DNA from: RGIG1828 sp045586905
GTDB lineage: Bacteria; Bacillota; Clostridia; UMGS1810
Assembly (NCBI GenBank): GCA_045586905.1
Contig: JAZNBF010000014.1
Span: forward strand, 19,482 to 83,481
Length of the DNA stretch: 64,000 nucleotides
Direction of reading: 5' to 3'
The notes beneath the pieces are model-generated. The model searched no databases, had not been told where the DNA came from, and worked only from the letters and a program-made list of their open reading frames with translations. This document shows positions 22,417 to 31,937 of the stretch, in pieces. Made by a program: the position numbers and the translations under genes. Positions within the stretch are counted from its first letter, which is position 1. Every line of letters begins with the position of its first letter.

Positions 22417-24246
22417 TTATTTGTTGTCATCATCCACTACGGTGTAGTCACCGTCATAGGTGTTACCCTGACCTGCATCTGTGCCGGGAGCAGCACCTGC
22501 ATCACCCTGAGGGTTAGCCTGCTGATACATTTTGGATGAAATATCATAGAATTTCTGCTGAAGTGCATCGGAAGCAGTTTTGATTGCTTCGGTGTCGGTG
22601 CCCTCTAAGGCTTTTTTGACATCGGCAATTTTTGCTTCTACATCGGCTTTGTCGCCTGCGTCGAGCTTGTCACCAAAATCGTTCATAGCTTTTTCGCACT
22701 GATAGCAGAGAGAATCGGCATTGTTGCGTGCATCGATTTCTTCTTTGCGCTTTCTGTCTTCTTCGGCAAACTGCTCTGCTTCTTTGACAGCCTTGTCGAT
22801 GTCTTCATCGGTAAGGTTGGTGCTTGCAGTGATGGTGATGTCCTGAACATTGCCTGTTGCCATATCTTTGGCAGATACCTTAACGATACCGTTGGCATCG
22901 ATGTCGAAGCTTACTTCGATCTGAGGTACACCACGGGGAGCAGGAGCAATGCCTGTGAGGCTGAATCTGCCGAGGGTTTTATTGTAGGCTGCCATTTCTC
23001 TTTCGCCCTGAAGAATATGAATTTCAACAGAGGTCTGATTGTCGGCAGCAGTTGAGAATACCTGAGTTTTCTTGGCAGGAATGGTAGTATTTCTTTCGAT
23101 GAGCTTTGTGCATACGCCACCGAGGGTTTCGATGCCGAGTGAAAGAGGAGTTACATCGAGAAGTACGATGTCTTTAACATCACCTGCAAGTACACCACCC
23201 TGAATAGCTGCACCCATTGCAACACATTCGTCGGGGTTGATGCCCTTGTGGGGTTCTTTGCCTGTGAAGGCTTTGACAGCTTCCTGAACTGCGGGAATAC
23301 GTGAAGAACCACCAACGAGTAAAACCTTGTGGATATCGGAAGCAGAAAGACCTGCATCCTGAAGAGCTCTGCGGGTGGGTTCCATTGTTTTTTCTACGAG
23401 GTCGGCTGTGAGCTCGTCGAATTTACTTCTTGAAAGTGTAACGTCGAGGTGTTTGGGGCCTGTTGCATCAGCTGTGATAAAGGGAAGGTTGATGTTTGAT
23501 GTGGTAACGCCTGAGAGCTCAATTTTGGCTTTTTCAGCGGCTTCTTTAAGACGCTGCATAGCGATTTTGTCAACTGAGAGATCGATGTTGTTTTCTTTTT
23601 TGAATTCTTCAATGAGATAGTTCATAATCTTCTCGTCGAAATCGTCACCACCAAGGCGTGTGTTACCCCCTGTGGCTAAAACTTCAAATACACCATCGCC
23701 GATTTCGAGGATGGATACATCGAATGTACCACCACCAAGGTCATATACCATGATTTTCTGGTCGGTGTCTTTGTCCATGCCATAGGCAAGAGCTGCAGCT
23801 GTGGGCTCGTTTATGATACGAAGAACCTCAAGACCTGCAATTTTGCCTGCGTCTTTTGTTGCCTGACGCTGTGAGTCACTGAAATATGCAGGAACTGTGA
23901 TAACAGCCTGAGTTACAGTTTCGCCAAGATAGCTTTCGGCATCTGCTTTGAGCTTGGAAAGCACCATTGCGGAGATTTCCTGAGGTGTGTATTTTTTGTC
24001 GTCTATTTCAACTCTGCGGTCTGTGCCCATGTCTCTCTTGATGGATATGATAGTTTTTTCGGGGTTGGTGATTGCCTGTCTTTTAGCAACCTGACCGATA
24101 AGTCTTTCACCTGTTTTGGTGAATGCTACAACAGAAGGAGTGGTTCTTGCGCCTTCTGCATTGGCGATAACAACGGGTTCGCCACCCTCCATAACTGATA
24201 CACAAGAGTTTGTTGTACCAAGGTCGATACCTATGATTTTTGCCAT
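22417..24246 (-). CDS. dnaK: Chaperone DnaK (Hsp70)
   Basis: ATP-dependent chaperone of 609 residues. The nucleotide-binding domain starts IIGIDLGTTNSCVSVMEG and includes VYDLGGGTFDVSIL and LVGGSSRIPAVQ; a substrate-binding domain follows and the C-terminal tail is Gly/Asp-rich (DGDYTVVDDDN). GGAGG precedes the ATG. It lies between grpE and dnaJ under CIRCE/HrcA control. Confidence 0.98.
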   Translation of the reverse strand: MAKIIGIDLGTTNSCVSVMEGGEPVVIANAEGARTTPSVVAFTKTGERLIGQVAKRQAITNPEKTIISIKRDMGTDRRVEIDDKKYTPQEISAMVLSKLKADAESYLGETVTQAVITVPAYFSDSQRQATKDAGKIAGLEVLRIINEPTAAALAYGMDKDTDQKIMVYDLGGGTFDVSILEIGDGVFEVLATGGNTRLGGDDFDEKIMNYLIEEFKKENNIDLSVDKIAMQRLKEAAEKAKIELSGVTTSNINLPFITADATGPKHLDVTLSRSKFDELTADLVEKTMEPTRRALQDAGLSASDIHKVLLVGGSSRIPAVQEAVKAFTGKEPHKGINPDECVAMGAAIQGGVLAGDVKDIVLLDVTPLSLGIETLGGVCTKLIERNTTIPAKKTQVFSTAADNQTSVEIHILQGEREMAAYNKTLGRFSLTGIAPAPRGVPQIEVSFDIDANGIVKVSAKDMATGNVQDITITASTNLTDEDIDKAVKEAEQFAEEDRKRKEEIDARNNADSLCYQCEKAMNDFGDKLDAGDKADVEAKIADVKKALEGTDTEAIKTASDALQQKFYDISSKMYQQANPQGDAGAAPGTDAGQGNTYDGDYTVVDDDNK

Positions 24247-24275
24247 GATTTATTCCTCCATTATATAGTCTTGAT

Positions 24276-24812
24276 TTAGTTTGCTACCTTTACCATGCTG
24301 TATCTGATTACTTTGTCATGGTAGGTGTAGCCTTTCTGAAATTCTTCAACAATGATGTTTTCGCCATAGGCATCATCGTCTATGTGCATAACTGCGTTGT
24401 GAAGCTCGGGGTTAAATTCTTTCCCTACTGCTTCTACGGGTGTTACACCAAGCTTTGAAAAAGCATCTTTTGTCTGATTGAAAATCATTTCCATGCCCTT
24501 GTAGAACTCGGTGTCTTTGCTTTCGTCATCAAACGATGCCATAGCTCTTTCGAAGTTGTCGAGCACAGGTAAAAGTGATGTAACAGCATCGCCTACGCTG
24601 TCTTTGTAGATGGCTTCTTTTTCTCTCTGAGTTCGCTTTTTGAAGTTGTCATATTCTGCCAGAGTGCGAAGATATTTGTCATTGAGCTCGTCGAGCTTTG
24701 CCTGAAGCTGAGCTTTTTCGTTTGTTTTGGAGCTTTTTGCCTTTTTGGCAGAAGCTTCTTTTTTTGTTTCTTCCGTTTTTACTTCTTCTGCTTCGGATTT
24801 ATTTTTGATCAA
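24276..24812 (-). CDS. grpE: Nucleotide exchange factor GrpE
   Basis: 178-residue exchange factor for DnaK. A Lys/Glu-rich N-terminus and long coiled coil (LQAKLDELNDKYLRTLAEYDNFKKRTQREKEA, here in two parts) lead to the C-terminal beta domain (FNPELHNAVMHIDD, VIRYSMVKVAN). The start is a TTG that overlaps the hrcA stop (TTGA), with GGAG ten bases before, so translation is coupled to hrcA. Confidence 0.96.
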   Translation of the reverse strand: MIKNKSEAEEVKTEETKKEASAKKAKSSKTNEKAQLQAKLDELNDKYLRTLAEYDNFKKRTQREKEAIYKDSVGDAVTSLLPVLDNFERAMASFDDESKDTEFYKGMEMIFNQTKDAFSKLGVTPVEAVGKEFNPELHNAVMHIDDDAYGENIIVEEFQKGYTYHDKVIRYSMVKVAN

Positions 24813-25855
24813 GAGTTTTCATCTCCTTTACTGTCATTTATTATGTCGTTTATACAAGCTGTCAGATAGTCGACAGTTGATATAACCTTTGCATAGTCCA
24901 TGCGGGTGGGACCTATGATGGCAAGCTTACCCTTAAGTCCTCCACCGAGGGAATAGTTGGAAACAACAAGGCTGATGTCCTTGTCTTTTAAGACGGGATT
25001 CTCATCACCTATGATGACCGAGGTGCTGTCGCCCGTTTCGGAAAGAAGGTTTTTGAGCATCTGACTGTTGCCTTTTTTAAGGAAGTTCAAAAAGTTCTTT
25101 GTGCGATCGATGTCGTTGAATTCGGGATGTTTGAATATGTTGGTGGTGCCATTGAGCACAACATCGACATTTTCTGCCTCATCTGCCAGATCAACCAGAA
25201 ACTCGAAAACGGGATCGATGAGCTCGTCTTCGACAGGGATGAGAGGCTTTTCTTTTGCAAGCATTATTGGATCAAAATCTCTTGCATCATAGTGAGAAAA
25301 ACGGTGACTCAGATAATTTGAAAGTTTATCGAGTACATCGGGAGAATATGCCCTTGATGTGCGAATGGTACGGTTTTTGACAGAGCCATCACTTGCAACA
25401 ACCAGAGCAACAAAACTTTTTTCATCGACTGCTATGAGCTTGATGTTGGTTACAAAAAGAGCCGATGATGTGGGTGTGGTGTAGATGGCGGCATAGTCGG
25501 TGAGAGCAGAGATTACATCGGATATGCTGTCGATGGAATTACGCATTTCGATGTATTTTCGTCTGAGTGCTGTGCTTATCTGATTGATTTCTGCCATGGA
25601 GAGCCTGTATTCGCTCATGAGCTGATCGACATACACTCTGTATCCAAGATATGACGGAACCCTGCCTGCCGAGGTGTGTGGCTTTTCCAGATAGCCAGCT
25701 TCCTCAAGTGATGCCATTTCGTTGCGAATGGTGGCAGAGCTTACGCCGAGGTCATAATTCTGAAGAATGTGAGATGAGCCGACAGGCTCTGCAGAAGCAA
25801 TGTAGTCGTCAATTATGGCACGAAGAATTTTTTTCTTTCTGTCACTGAGTTCCAT
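24809..25855 (-). CDS. hrcA: Heat-inducible transcription repressor HrcA
   Basis: 348-residue repressor of class I heat-shock genes. The winged-helix domain (MELSDRKKKILRAIIDDYI, SSATIRNEMASLEEAGYLEKPHTSAGRVPS) binds CIRCE; GAF-like and insertion domains follow. It is the first gene of its operon, with a CIRCE element and promoter directly upstream, so it represses its own synthesis. Confidence 0.97.
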   Translation of the reverse strand: MELSDRKKKILRAIIDDYIASAEPVGSSHILQNYDLGVSSATIRNEMASLEEAGYLEKPHTSAGRVPSYLGYRVYVDQLMSEYRLSMAEINQISTALRRKYIEMRNSIDSISDVISALTDYAAIYTTPTSSALFVTNIKLIAVDEKSFVALVVASDGSVKNRTIRTSRAYSPDVLDKLSNYLSHRFSHYDARDFDPIMLAKEKPLIPVEDELIDPVFEFLVDLADEAENVDVVLNGTTNIFKHPEFNDIDRTKNFLNFLKKGNSQMLKNLLSETGDSTSVIIGDENPVLKDKDISLVVSNYSLGGGLKGKLAIIGPTRMDYAKVISTVDYLTACINDIINDSKGDENS

Positions 25856-25873
25856 ATTACACCTCCTGCAAAT

Positions 25874-25900
25874 TTAGCACTCGAATCTTCCGAGTGCTAA
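25874..25900. promoter_or_regulatory. CIRCE operator (HrcA-binding site)
   Basis: TTAGCACTC, nine bases, GAGTGCTAA: a perfect CIRCE inverted repeat, 19 bases upstream of the hrcA start and directly after the -10 element. Confidence 0.98.
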
Positions 25901-25904
25901 AAAT

Positions 25905-25933
25905 AAGATACCACTATTTGTCATATTTGTCAA
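25905..25933 (-). promoter_or_regulatory. Promoter of the hrcA-grpE-dnaK-dnaJ operon
   Basis: On the minus strand TTGACA (25933-25928), 17 bases, TATCTT (25910-25905). CIRCE overlaps the expected start point. Confidence 0.88.
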
Positions 25934-25965
25934 TACAAACTGCTAAATTTATATATTTTTCACAA

Positions 25966-27075
25966 TCACACAAAATCACAAAGGATTGTGTTTGACACAT
26001 AATATGCCCTCTCTGCTAAAATGTATCTGTCGCCACAGTCTTTAAGCATGCCATTGGAAAGATGCTTTTGCATTGCCTCGGGGAAAGCATCTGTAATTGA
26101 AATGCCAAACCGTCTTTCAAATTCTTTTTTTACAGCACCTATGGATGTGAGGCGAAGTGAGAGAAACATAAATTCGCTCATTTCATCTTTTTTGCTTAAA
26201 ACCTGAACATCTGTTTTTTCAAAAGCTTCTATATATAAGCTGAAATCACTTGTGTTTGTGTAGCGCGTGTTTTTGTAAAGTGACGATGCTGATGCGCCAA
26301 GGCCTATATATTCACTTCCAAGCCAGTATTTAAGGTTATGCTTCGATTCATAGCACGGGAGTGAAAAATTGGACAGTTCATACTGGGCATAGCCTGCATC
26401 TTTAAGAGTGGCACATATGACATCGTACATGTCGGCATATTCATCGTCGGTTTTTTCACCTATCTCACCTTTTGAAAGCATTGCATCAAACGGAGTGCCT
26501 TCTTCTATTTTGAGGCCATAGCATGAAATGTGTTCGGGATGGAGGGCTGTTATTTTATTTATGCTCTCTGTGAGAGTTTCCATTGTCTGACCGGGCAGAG
26601 CATACATAAGGTCGAGGCTTATGTTGGAAAATCCTGCCTCTCTTAATATGGAAAAGCTCTTTTCGATGTCGGAAGAAGAGTGAAGTCTGCCAAGAGTTTT
26701 GAGCTCTGAGTCGACGAACGACTGTGCACCGAGGCTTATTCTGTTGATGCCGAGAGAATAAAGCTCTTTTGCTTTTTCTTTCGTGATGGTGCAAGGGTTT
26801 GCCTCGAGGGTTATCTCGGCTTTTGATGAAATGGTGAAATTGGACCTTATCGTTTTGAGTATGTCATCTATGGATGACAAGTCCAGAAGTGACGGTGTGC
26901 CACCTCCAAAATACACTGTATCGGCAAAAACAGCATCATCCTTGTAGGATGATGCTTCGCTTTTCAGTGCTTTTACATATTCTCCCACGCGGGAGAGTTT
27001 GTCGGGAAATGAACAGAAATCGCAATAATTACACTTTTTTATGCAAAAAGGAATGTGAACATATATACCTTTCAT
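25966..27075 (-). CDS. hemW: Radical SAM coproporphyrinogen III oxidase-like protein HemW
   Basis: 369-residue radical SAM protein. The cluster motif CIKKCNYCDFCSF near residue 11 (with the CNYCDF feature typical of HemW), the SAM-binding YFGGGTPSLL and the ITLEANPCT segment are visible, and the C-terminal HemW domain is present. HemW proteins are heme chaperones rather than true oxidases. It lies just upstream of hrcA, as often in Firmicutes, but ends 65 bases before the CIRCE promoter. Confidence 0.93.
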   Translation of the reverse strand: MKGIYVHIPFCIKKCNYCDFCSFPDKLSRVGEYVKALKSEASSYKDDAVFADTVYFGGGTPSLLDLSSIDDILKTIRSNFTISSKAEITLEANPCTITKEKAKELYSLGINRISLGAQSFVDSELKTLGRLHSSSDIEKSFSILREAGFSNISLDLMYALPGQTMETLTESINKITALHPEHISCYGLKIEEGTPFDAMLSKGEIGEKTDDEYADMYDVICATLKDAGYAQYELSNFSLPCYESKHNLKYWLGSEYIGLGASASSLYKNTRYTNTSDFSLYIEAFEKTDVQVLSKKDEMSEFMFLSLRLTSIGAVKKEFERRFGISITDAFPEAMQKHLSNGMLKDCGDRYILAERAYYVSNTILCDFV

Positions 27076-27100
27076 ATTAAAACTCCTTTAGAAATGTGTG

Positions 27101-27886
27101 TTATTTAAAAAGAAGATTATATGCATTGTTATAGAGTATGTTTTCGTTTTCTTCGTCGGTGAGACCGAGAGAGAGAAACTTTTCGATGCCCTCGGCATGA
27201 CGCTCTATGGGATAGTCGGTGCCAAAGAGGATTTTGTCGGTGCCGTGGTTTCTCATCATTTTTACCGCTCTATCCTTGGGAAGTTTACGGTCGGTGCTGG
27301 AGCAGTCCATGTATATGTCTTTGCCGACGAGGAGTTCTTCTGCCTCGTCCCACTTGAGATGTCCGCCAAGGTGGGCGCCGATGACAATAATTCCCGGGAA
27401 ATCATTTAAAACTTTGAGAAGTCGGTGAGCAGAGGAGTAGTCATATTTGACATCGCCCATGTGAAAAAGAATGGGAAGTTTTTCGGCACGGATGATATCG
27501 TAGGCAGGATACATACGTCTGTCATCTATATTGAAAAACTGGAAATCGGGGTGAAGCTTGATGCCTTTTAAGCCAAGGCTTTTGATGCGGAGAATCTCTT
27601 TTTCAAAATCGGTGTAGTCGGGGTGAAGAGTGCCAAAGCCTGCAACAGAGTCGGAAAGGTGGGAAGAGGTGGCATCGTTGACAGTTTCTACCTGAGATGC
27701 TTTGAGGGCAGAGGAATGAATGACTATTTTTTCGACTCCTGCCTCGGAGGCGCTTTGGGTGAGGTCTTCGATGGTGCCCTTTCCGTGCATGTCGTAGTTA
27801 TAGTAGGTGCCAACATGTTCCACTGCATTGGGAGCAAGCTTTGAAGGCCAGATGTGAGTGTGGATGTCTATTATTTTGTGTTGCAT
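27101..27886 (-). CDS. Amidohydrolase family protein (first of three paralogues)
   Basis: Metal-dependent TIM-barrel hydrolase (Amidohydro_2 type), 261 residues. HTH metal ligands are in IIDIHTHIW, a further His in GIKLHPDFQFF, then the strand-end VIGAHLGG and the catalytic Asp in ILFGTDYPI. A GTG three codons upstream is less well placed than the ATG at 27886 behind AGGTG. Together with the next two genes it forms a set of diverged paralogues. Substrate unknown; decarboxylases and lactonases share this fold. Confidence 0.85.
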   Translation of the reverse strand: MQHKIIDIHTHIWPSKLAPNAVEHVGTYYNYDMHGKGTIEDLTQSASEAGVEKIVIHSSALKASQVETVNDATSSHLSDSVAGFGTLHPDYTDFEKEILRIKSLGLKGIKLHPDFQFFNIDDRRMYPAYDIIRAEKLPILFHMGDVKYDYSSAHRLLKVLNDFPGIIVIGAHLGGHLKWDEAEELLVGKDIYMDCSSTDRKLPKDRAVKMMRNHGTDKILFGTDYPIERHAEGIEKFLSLGLTDEENENILYNNAYNLLFK

Positions 27887-27919
27887 TATTATCACCTGGA
27901 TTTTGCAGAATTTAAAACC

Positions 27920-27948
27920 AATGCGAATAGCCGGTGGCTATCCGCATT
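27920..27948 (-). terminator. Hairpin after the second amidohydrolase gene
   Basis: AATGCG/CGCATT with inner ATAGCC/GGCTAT and a 3-base loop. On the minus strand GGTTTTAAATT follows, so termination is probably partial. Confidence 0.5.
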
Positions 27949-27955
27949 GTATTTT

Positions 27956-28744
27956 TCAGAGTCCTAAAAGTTTTTTTGCATTGAGAGAGAATATCTGTTC
28001 TTTCTCTTTGTCGGAAAGAAGCGGATCAAACTCCAGTGCTCCGACATAGGCACCAAGAGTACAGGTGGGATAGTCGGAACCGAAAAGGAGACGGTCGATG
28101 CCCATCTTATCTATCATGGTGCGAAGTGAACCGTAGTGTGGTGTGCCATAGCCTGAAATGTCGAGATAGTAATTTTCATACTTTTTGGCACGCTCTATCT
28201 GACGGGTAACATCGGCATAGAAGCCAGGATGAGCACCCACGAAAATCATATCGGGATGAAGGCTTACCATAGTGTCCATTGCATCGTCATTGTAGCAATG
28301 AAAATTGCAGATGTAGCCAAGCTTTGCCGCTTCATCAAGAATTGGGTTAAAGCCCTCTTCGTCATAGTTTTTCCAACCGTAACAGCCCGGCAAAAGCTCA
28401 CCTATGAGTTTTACTCCCTGAGTTTTCATAAAATGAAGTTCCTCGATTGACTCGTCAATATAATATGGATGAATATGAATGCCAGGGATGTAGAAATCAC
28501 CGTAGTGCTTATCTCTTATCTCAAGTGCAGTGCGATTATCTGCTTTGCATTTTTCCCAGCCTTTGAGCTTGCAATCGGCACTTAGTGACAAAACAGAGCC
28601 ACAGATGGTGGAAATGTTGTAATGTCTGAAATGCTCTCTTGTGTAGTCAAGATCCATTCTTTCGTTGACAGAATCGAAGCAACAAATGTTGTTTTCGCTT
28701 TTTATGAAAGGATGTGTATGAAAATCTATAATTTCAAAACCCAT
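27956..28744 (-). CDS. Amidohydrolase family protein (second paralogue)
   Basis: 262-residue Amidohydro_2-type protein. Metal ligands FHTHPF at the N-terminus, IHIHPYYID, ELLPGCYGW, then FVGAHPGF and LLFGSDYPTC at the C-terminal barrel strands. It starts with GFEIIDFHTHPFI, nearly the same as the third paralogue (FEIIDFNTHPFI), so these two arose by tandem duplication. ATG 28744 follows AGGTG. Ten bases separate it from the third paralogue. Confidence 0.85.
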   Translation of the reverse strand: MGFEIIDFHTHPFIKSENNICCFDSVNERMDLDYTREHFRHYNISTICGSVLSLSADCKLKGWEKCKADNRTALEIRDKHYGDFYIPGIHIHPYYIDESIEELHFMKTQGVKLIGELLPGCYGWKNYDEEGFNPILDEAAKLGYICNFHCYNDDAMDTMVSLHPDMIFVGAHPGFYADVTRQIERAKKYENYYLDISGYGTPHYGSLRTMIDKMGIDRLLFGSDYPTCTLGAYVGALEFDPLLSDKEKEQIFSLNAKKLLGL

Positions 28745-28754
28745 AAAATTCACC

Positions 28755-29543
28755 TCATTTTATGCCTAAGATGGTCTTTGCGTTAAGGCTGCAGATTTTT
28801 TCTCTTTCGGTGTCGGTAAGGTCGGGGTCCAAAAGAACTGCGCCCATTACAATCTGAGGATTGCAAAATGGATAGCCTGAGCCGAAAAGAATACGGTCGG
28901 CACCGACTTTGTCGATGGTGTGACGGAGCATACCATGACGGAAGGAAGCATAGCCACCCGAAAGGTCGATGTAGTAGTTTTCGTTTTTCATCATTCTTTC
29001 GATGTGTTTTTGCACTCCTGCGGGTTCTCCTGTTTTGGAGATAACGCATATGACATCTTTACGGATATTTGCAAATTCATCGAGCATATCGTGAGAAAAA
29101 GCTTGCAGACTCATAACCATCCCGAGCTTTGCAGCTTCTTCCATGAGGGTGATAAAGCCCTCGGAGGTGTAGCCATCGAACTTATAGTCGACAGGAGAAA
29201 GCTCACCAATGAGATTGACGCCGAAGGAATGCATAAGCTTCATTTCGTTTATCGACTCATCAATGAAGTCGGGGTGAATATGGAAACCGGGTATGTAGAA
29301 ATCGCCATAGATATCTTTAAGTTCCAGAGCTGTGCGATTGCACCTGCGGGCTTTGTCCCACTCGGTCTCCCCTTCGGGAGTGTCGGGCTCGACAACTGAG
29401 CCGCAGATGGTGGAAATGCCTACGCTCTCATACATTTCTTTGGTTTTTTCTACACTCATCTCCACATGTGATTTATACAGAGAGATGTTGTTTTTGGGTT
29501 CTATGAAAGGGTGTGTGTTAAAATCGATAATTTCAAAACTCAT
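28755..29543 (-). CDS. Amidohydrolase family protein (third paralogue)
   Basis: 262-residue paralogue of the previous gene. The first metal motif reads FNTHPF where the others have FHTH or IHTH, so one histidine ligand is replaced by Asn. IHPDFIDE is kept; the middle motif reads VISKTGEPAG where the others have VGAHPG or IGAHLG, and the C-terminal one reads ILFGSGYPF, without the Asp of GSDYP/GTDYP. Several active-site residues are therefore lost; it may be inactive or have a changed function. Confidence 0.82.
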   Translation of the reverse strand: MSFEIIDFNTHPFIEPKNNISLYKSHVEMSVEKTKEMYESVGISTICGSVVEPDTPEGETEWDKARRCNRTALELKDIYGDFYIPGFHIHPDFIDESINEMKLMHSFGVNLIGELSPVDYKFDGYTSEGFITLMEEAAKLGMVMSLQAFSHDMLDEFANIRKDVICVISKTGEPAGVQKHIERMMKNENYYIDLSGGYASFRHGMLRHTIDKVGADRILFGSGYPFCNPQIVMGAVLLDPDLTDTEREKICSLNAKTILGIK

Positions 29544-29566
29544 AAGTCACCTCGCGGATCATTCAA

Positions 29567-30097
29567 TCAGAATTCGAAACCTGCACGTATTGCTTTCATA
29601 TTGTTCTCCAAAAGTTCGGGTTTGCCCTGTGGAACGAGCTTTGCAATAGCAGCTTCGAGCTGTTCCCATGTGAACATCTGAGTTTCTTTGATGAGTTTAC
29701 CCACCATAATCATGTTGGCAAGTTTGGGAAGTCCCATATCGTTTGCCATCTGAGTTGCAGGAATGGGGAAAGCGTCTACATCGTCTCTTTCACAATCTCT
29801 TGAAATGAGAGAAGAATCCATGAAAATTTTACCGCCGGGGAGAACGGTTTTCTCGAATTTGTCGAGTGAAGGACCGTTCATAACAACGATTGCACCGGGT
29901 TCGGGGATGATGGGAGAAGCGACATCTTCATCGGACACGATAACGCTGCAGCTTGCTGTGCCGCCACGCATTTCGGGACCGTAGGAAGGAAGATGAGAAA
30001 CATTTTTGCCCTCATTCATGCCTGCATATGCAACGACTTTGCCTGCAAAGAGAATACCCTGACCACCAAAGCCTGCGAATATTGTTTCGTAAGTCAT
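29567..30097 (-). CDS. 2-oxoacid:ferredoxin oxidoreductase, gamma subunit
   Basis: 176-residue gamma subunit (POR_N gamma type) that completes the alpha/beta/gamma/delta enzyme. It starts MTYETIFAGFGGQGILFAGKVVAYAG, a classical gamma-subunit opening, and contains SYGPEMRGGTASCSVIVSDE. A longer frame exists, but GGAGG before ATG 30097 fixes the start, two bases after the beta stop. It is the last gene of the four-subunit operon. Confidence 0.93.
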   Translation of the reverse strand: MTYETIFAGFGGQGILFAGKVVAYAGMNEGKNVSHLPSYGPEMRGGTASCSVIVSDEDVASPIIPEPGAIVVMNGPSLDKFEKTVLPGGKIFMDSSLISRDCERDDVDAFPIPATQMANDMGLPKLANMIMVGKLIKETQMFTWEQLEAAIAKLVPQGKPELLENNMKAIRAGFEF

Positions 30098-30099
30098 AA

Positions 30100-30849
30100 T
30101 TATTTTTCCTCCTTTGTAATGTCTTTGTATACACCGAGAGGATAGTGAGGAAGCATATTTTCTCTCATCCATTCAAAAGATTCCTGAGGTGACATACCCC
30201 AGTTTGTAGGACAAGTTGATACAACCTCGATAAGTGAAAAGCCTTTGCCGTCAATCTGAGCCTGGAAAGCTTTTTTGATGGCAGCTTTTGCCTGTTTTAT
30301 GTGAGGAACAGTGTCGACAGTAACTCTTTCGATGTAGGCAGGACCGTCGAGGGTTGAAAGCATTTCGCTCACTCTGATGGGGTTACCCTGAGTTTTGGGA
30401 TCTCTTCCGTAAGGAGAGGTCTGGGTTACCTGACCTGCTAAGGTGGTGGGAGCCATCTGACCGCCTGTCATGCCATAGATTGCATTGTTGATAAAGATAG
30501 TGGTAACATTTTCGCCACGGGCTGCAACATGAACAGTCTCAGCAGTACCGATGGCTGCAAGGTCACCGTCGCCCTGATAGGTGAATACTATCTTGTCGGG
30601 ACGTGCACGCTTGATACCTGTGGCAACAGCAGGTGCTCTGCCATGGGCAGCTTCCTGCATATCACATTCGAAATAGTTGTAGGCAAAAACGGAGCAACCA
30701 ACAGGTGCTACACCTATTGTGTCGCCTTCGATGCCGAGTTCGTCTATTACTTCTGCAATAAGGCGATGAACTATACCGTGGGGGCAACCGGGGCAATAGT
30801 GAAAAGATACATCGCTTAATGCATGAGGTCTTTTAAATACTTTTTCCAT
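30100..30849 (-). CDS. 2-oxoacid:ferredoxin oxidoreductase, beta (TPP-binding) subunit
   Basis: 249 residues. CPGCPHGIVHRLIAEV, GVAPVGCSVFAYNYF, HGRAPAVATGIKRA and the TPP/Mg motif GDGDLAAIGTAETVHVAARGENVTTIFINN are all present. It binds thiamine pyrophosphate and catalyses oxidative decarboxylation of a 2-oxoacid to acyl-CoA with ferredoxin as acceptor. It overlaps the alpha gene by one base. Confidence 0.94.
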   Translation of the reverse strand: MEKVFKRPHALSDVSFHYCPGCPHGIVHRLIAEVIDELGIEGDTIGVAPVGCSVFAYNYFECDMQEAAHGRAPAVATGIKRARPDKIVFTYQGDGDLAAIGTAETVHVAARGENVTTIFINNAIYGMTGGQMAPTTLAGQVTQTSPYGRDPKTQGNPIRVSEMLSTLDGPAYIERVTVDTVPHIKQAKAAIKKAFQAQIDGKGFSLIEVVSTCPTNWGMSPQESFEWMRENMLPHYPLGVYKDITKEEK

Positions 30850-31913
30850 TATTTTGCACCTCCAAGCTCAATGATTTTGGAAAGGATTTCATTTGGAGTG
30901 GGCACGATGCCGCCTGTTCTGCCGAAAAATTCTACTTCGGCTCTGCCATTGACTGCAAGGCGTACATCTTCTACCATCTGACCAAGGCTCATCTCAACTG
31001 TGAGGAATTTCTTTGCGCCGCCCTTTACAGCTTTTTCGAAAGCTTCGGTGGGGAAAGGCCACAGAGTGATGGGACGGATTATGCCAACCTTAAGGCCCTG
31101 CTCTCTTGCTTTTGCCATAGCGGTTTTTGCAATACGGGCAGTTGTACCGTAGGCTACTAAAACGATGTCGGCATCTTCGATACCGTCGGCCTCGTAGCGA
31201 ACTTCATTTTTGATGATTTCATCATAGCGTTTCTGTCTTTCAAGAACAAGATCTTCAAGCTCTTTTGCTTCGATAAAGAGTGAGTTGATTACATTTTTCT
31301 TTCTTTTCATGCCTGTGCCTGAGGTTGCCCATTCTTTTTCGGGGAGCTCAGTTGCATCGGCATCTTTAAATTCAACGGGCTCCATCATCTGACCGAGCAT
31401 ACCGTCGCCCATGATCATAACGGGGCATCTGTATTTATCGCCAATGTCGAAGGCATCGGAGGTGAGGTCTACCATTTCCTGAATGGAGCTTGGAGCGAGA
31501 ACCACAAGATGATAGTCACCGTGACCGCCGCCCTTGGTTGCCTGGAAATAGTCGGACTGAGCAGGCTGAATGCCGCCAAGGCCCGGACCACCACGAACAA
31601 TGTTTACAATTACGCAAGGAACATCGGCACCTGCGATATAGGAGATGCCTTCCTGTTTTAAGCTTATGCCTGGGGAAGATGAGCTTGTCATTACTCTGAC
31701 ACCTGCGCCACCTGCACCATATACCATATTAATAGCAGAAACTTCACTTTCTGCCTGTAAGAATGTGCCACCGATTTTGGGCATTTTCTTTGCCATGTAA
31801 GCACTAACCTCTGTCTGAGGTGTGATAGGGTAGCCGAAGAAATGACGACAGCCGGCTCTTATTGCAGCTTCTGCCAAAGCTTCGTTACCTTTCATTAAAA
31901 CTTTATTTCCCAT
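30849..31913 (-). CDS. vorB: 2-oxoacid:ferredoxin oxidoreductase, alpha subunit (VorB-like)
   Basis: 354 residues. The N-terminal pyrimidine-binding domain (KGNEALAEAAIRAGCRHFFGYPITPQTEV, ESEVSAINMVYGAGGAGVRVMTSSSSPG) and the transketolase C-like domain (VAYGTTARIAKTAMAKAREQG) are recognisable. Closest in pattern to the 3-methyl-2-oxobutanoate (branched-chain) type subunit VorB, so it would oxidise keto acids from Val/Leu/Ile; 2-oxoglutarate as substrate cannot be excluded. Confidence 0.9.
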   Translation of the reverse strand: MGNKVLMKGNEALAEAAIRAGCRHFFGYPITPQTEVSAYMAKKMPKIGGTFLQAESEVSAINMVYGAGGAGVRVMTSSSSPGISLKQEGISYIAGADVPCVIVNIVRGGPGLGGIQPAQSDYFQATKGGGHGDYHLVVLAPSSIQEMVDLTSDAFDIGDKYRCPVMIMGDGMLGQMMEPVEFKDADATELPEKEWATSGTGMKRKKNVINSLFIEAKELEDLVLERQKRYDEIIKNEVRYEADGIEDADIVLVAYGTTARIAKTAMAKAREQGLKVGIIRPITLWPFPTEAFEKAVKGGAKKFLTVEMSLGQMVEDVRLAVNGRAEVEFFGRTGGIVPTPNEILSKIIELGGAK

Positions 31914-31937
31914 GATTTGAACCTCCTTTGGGGTGAA

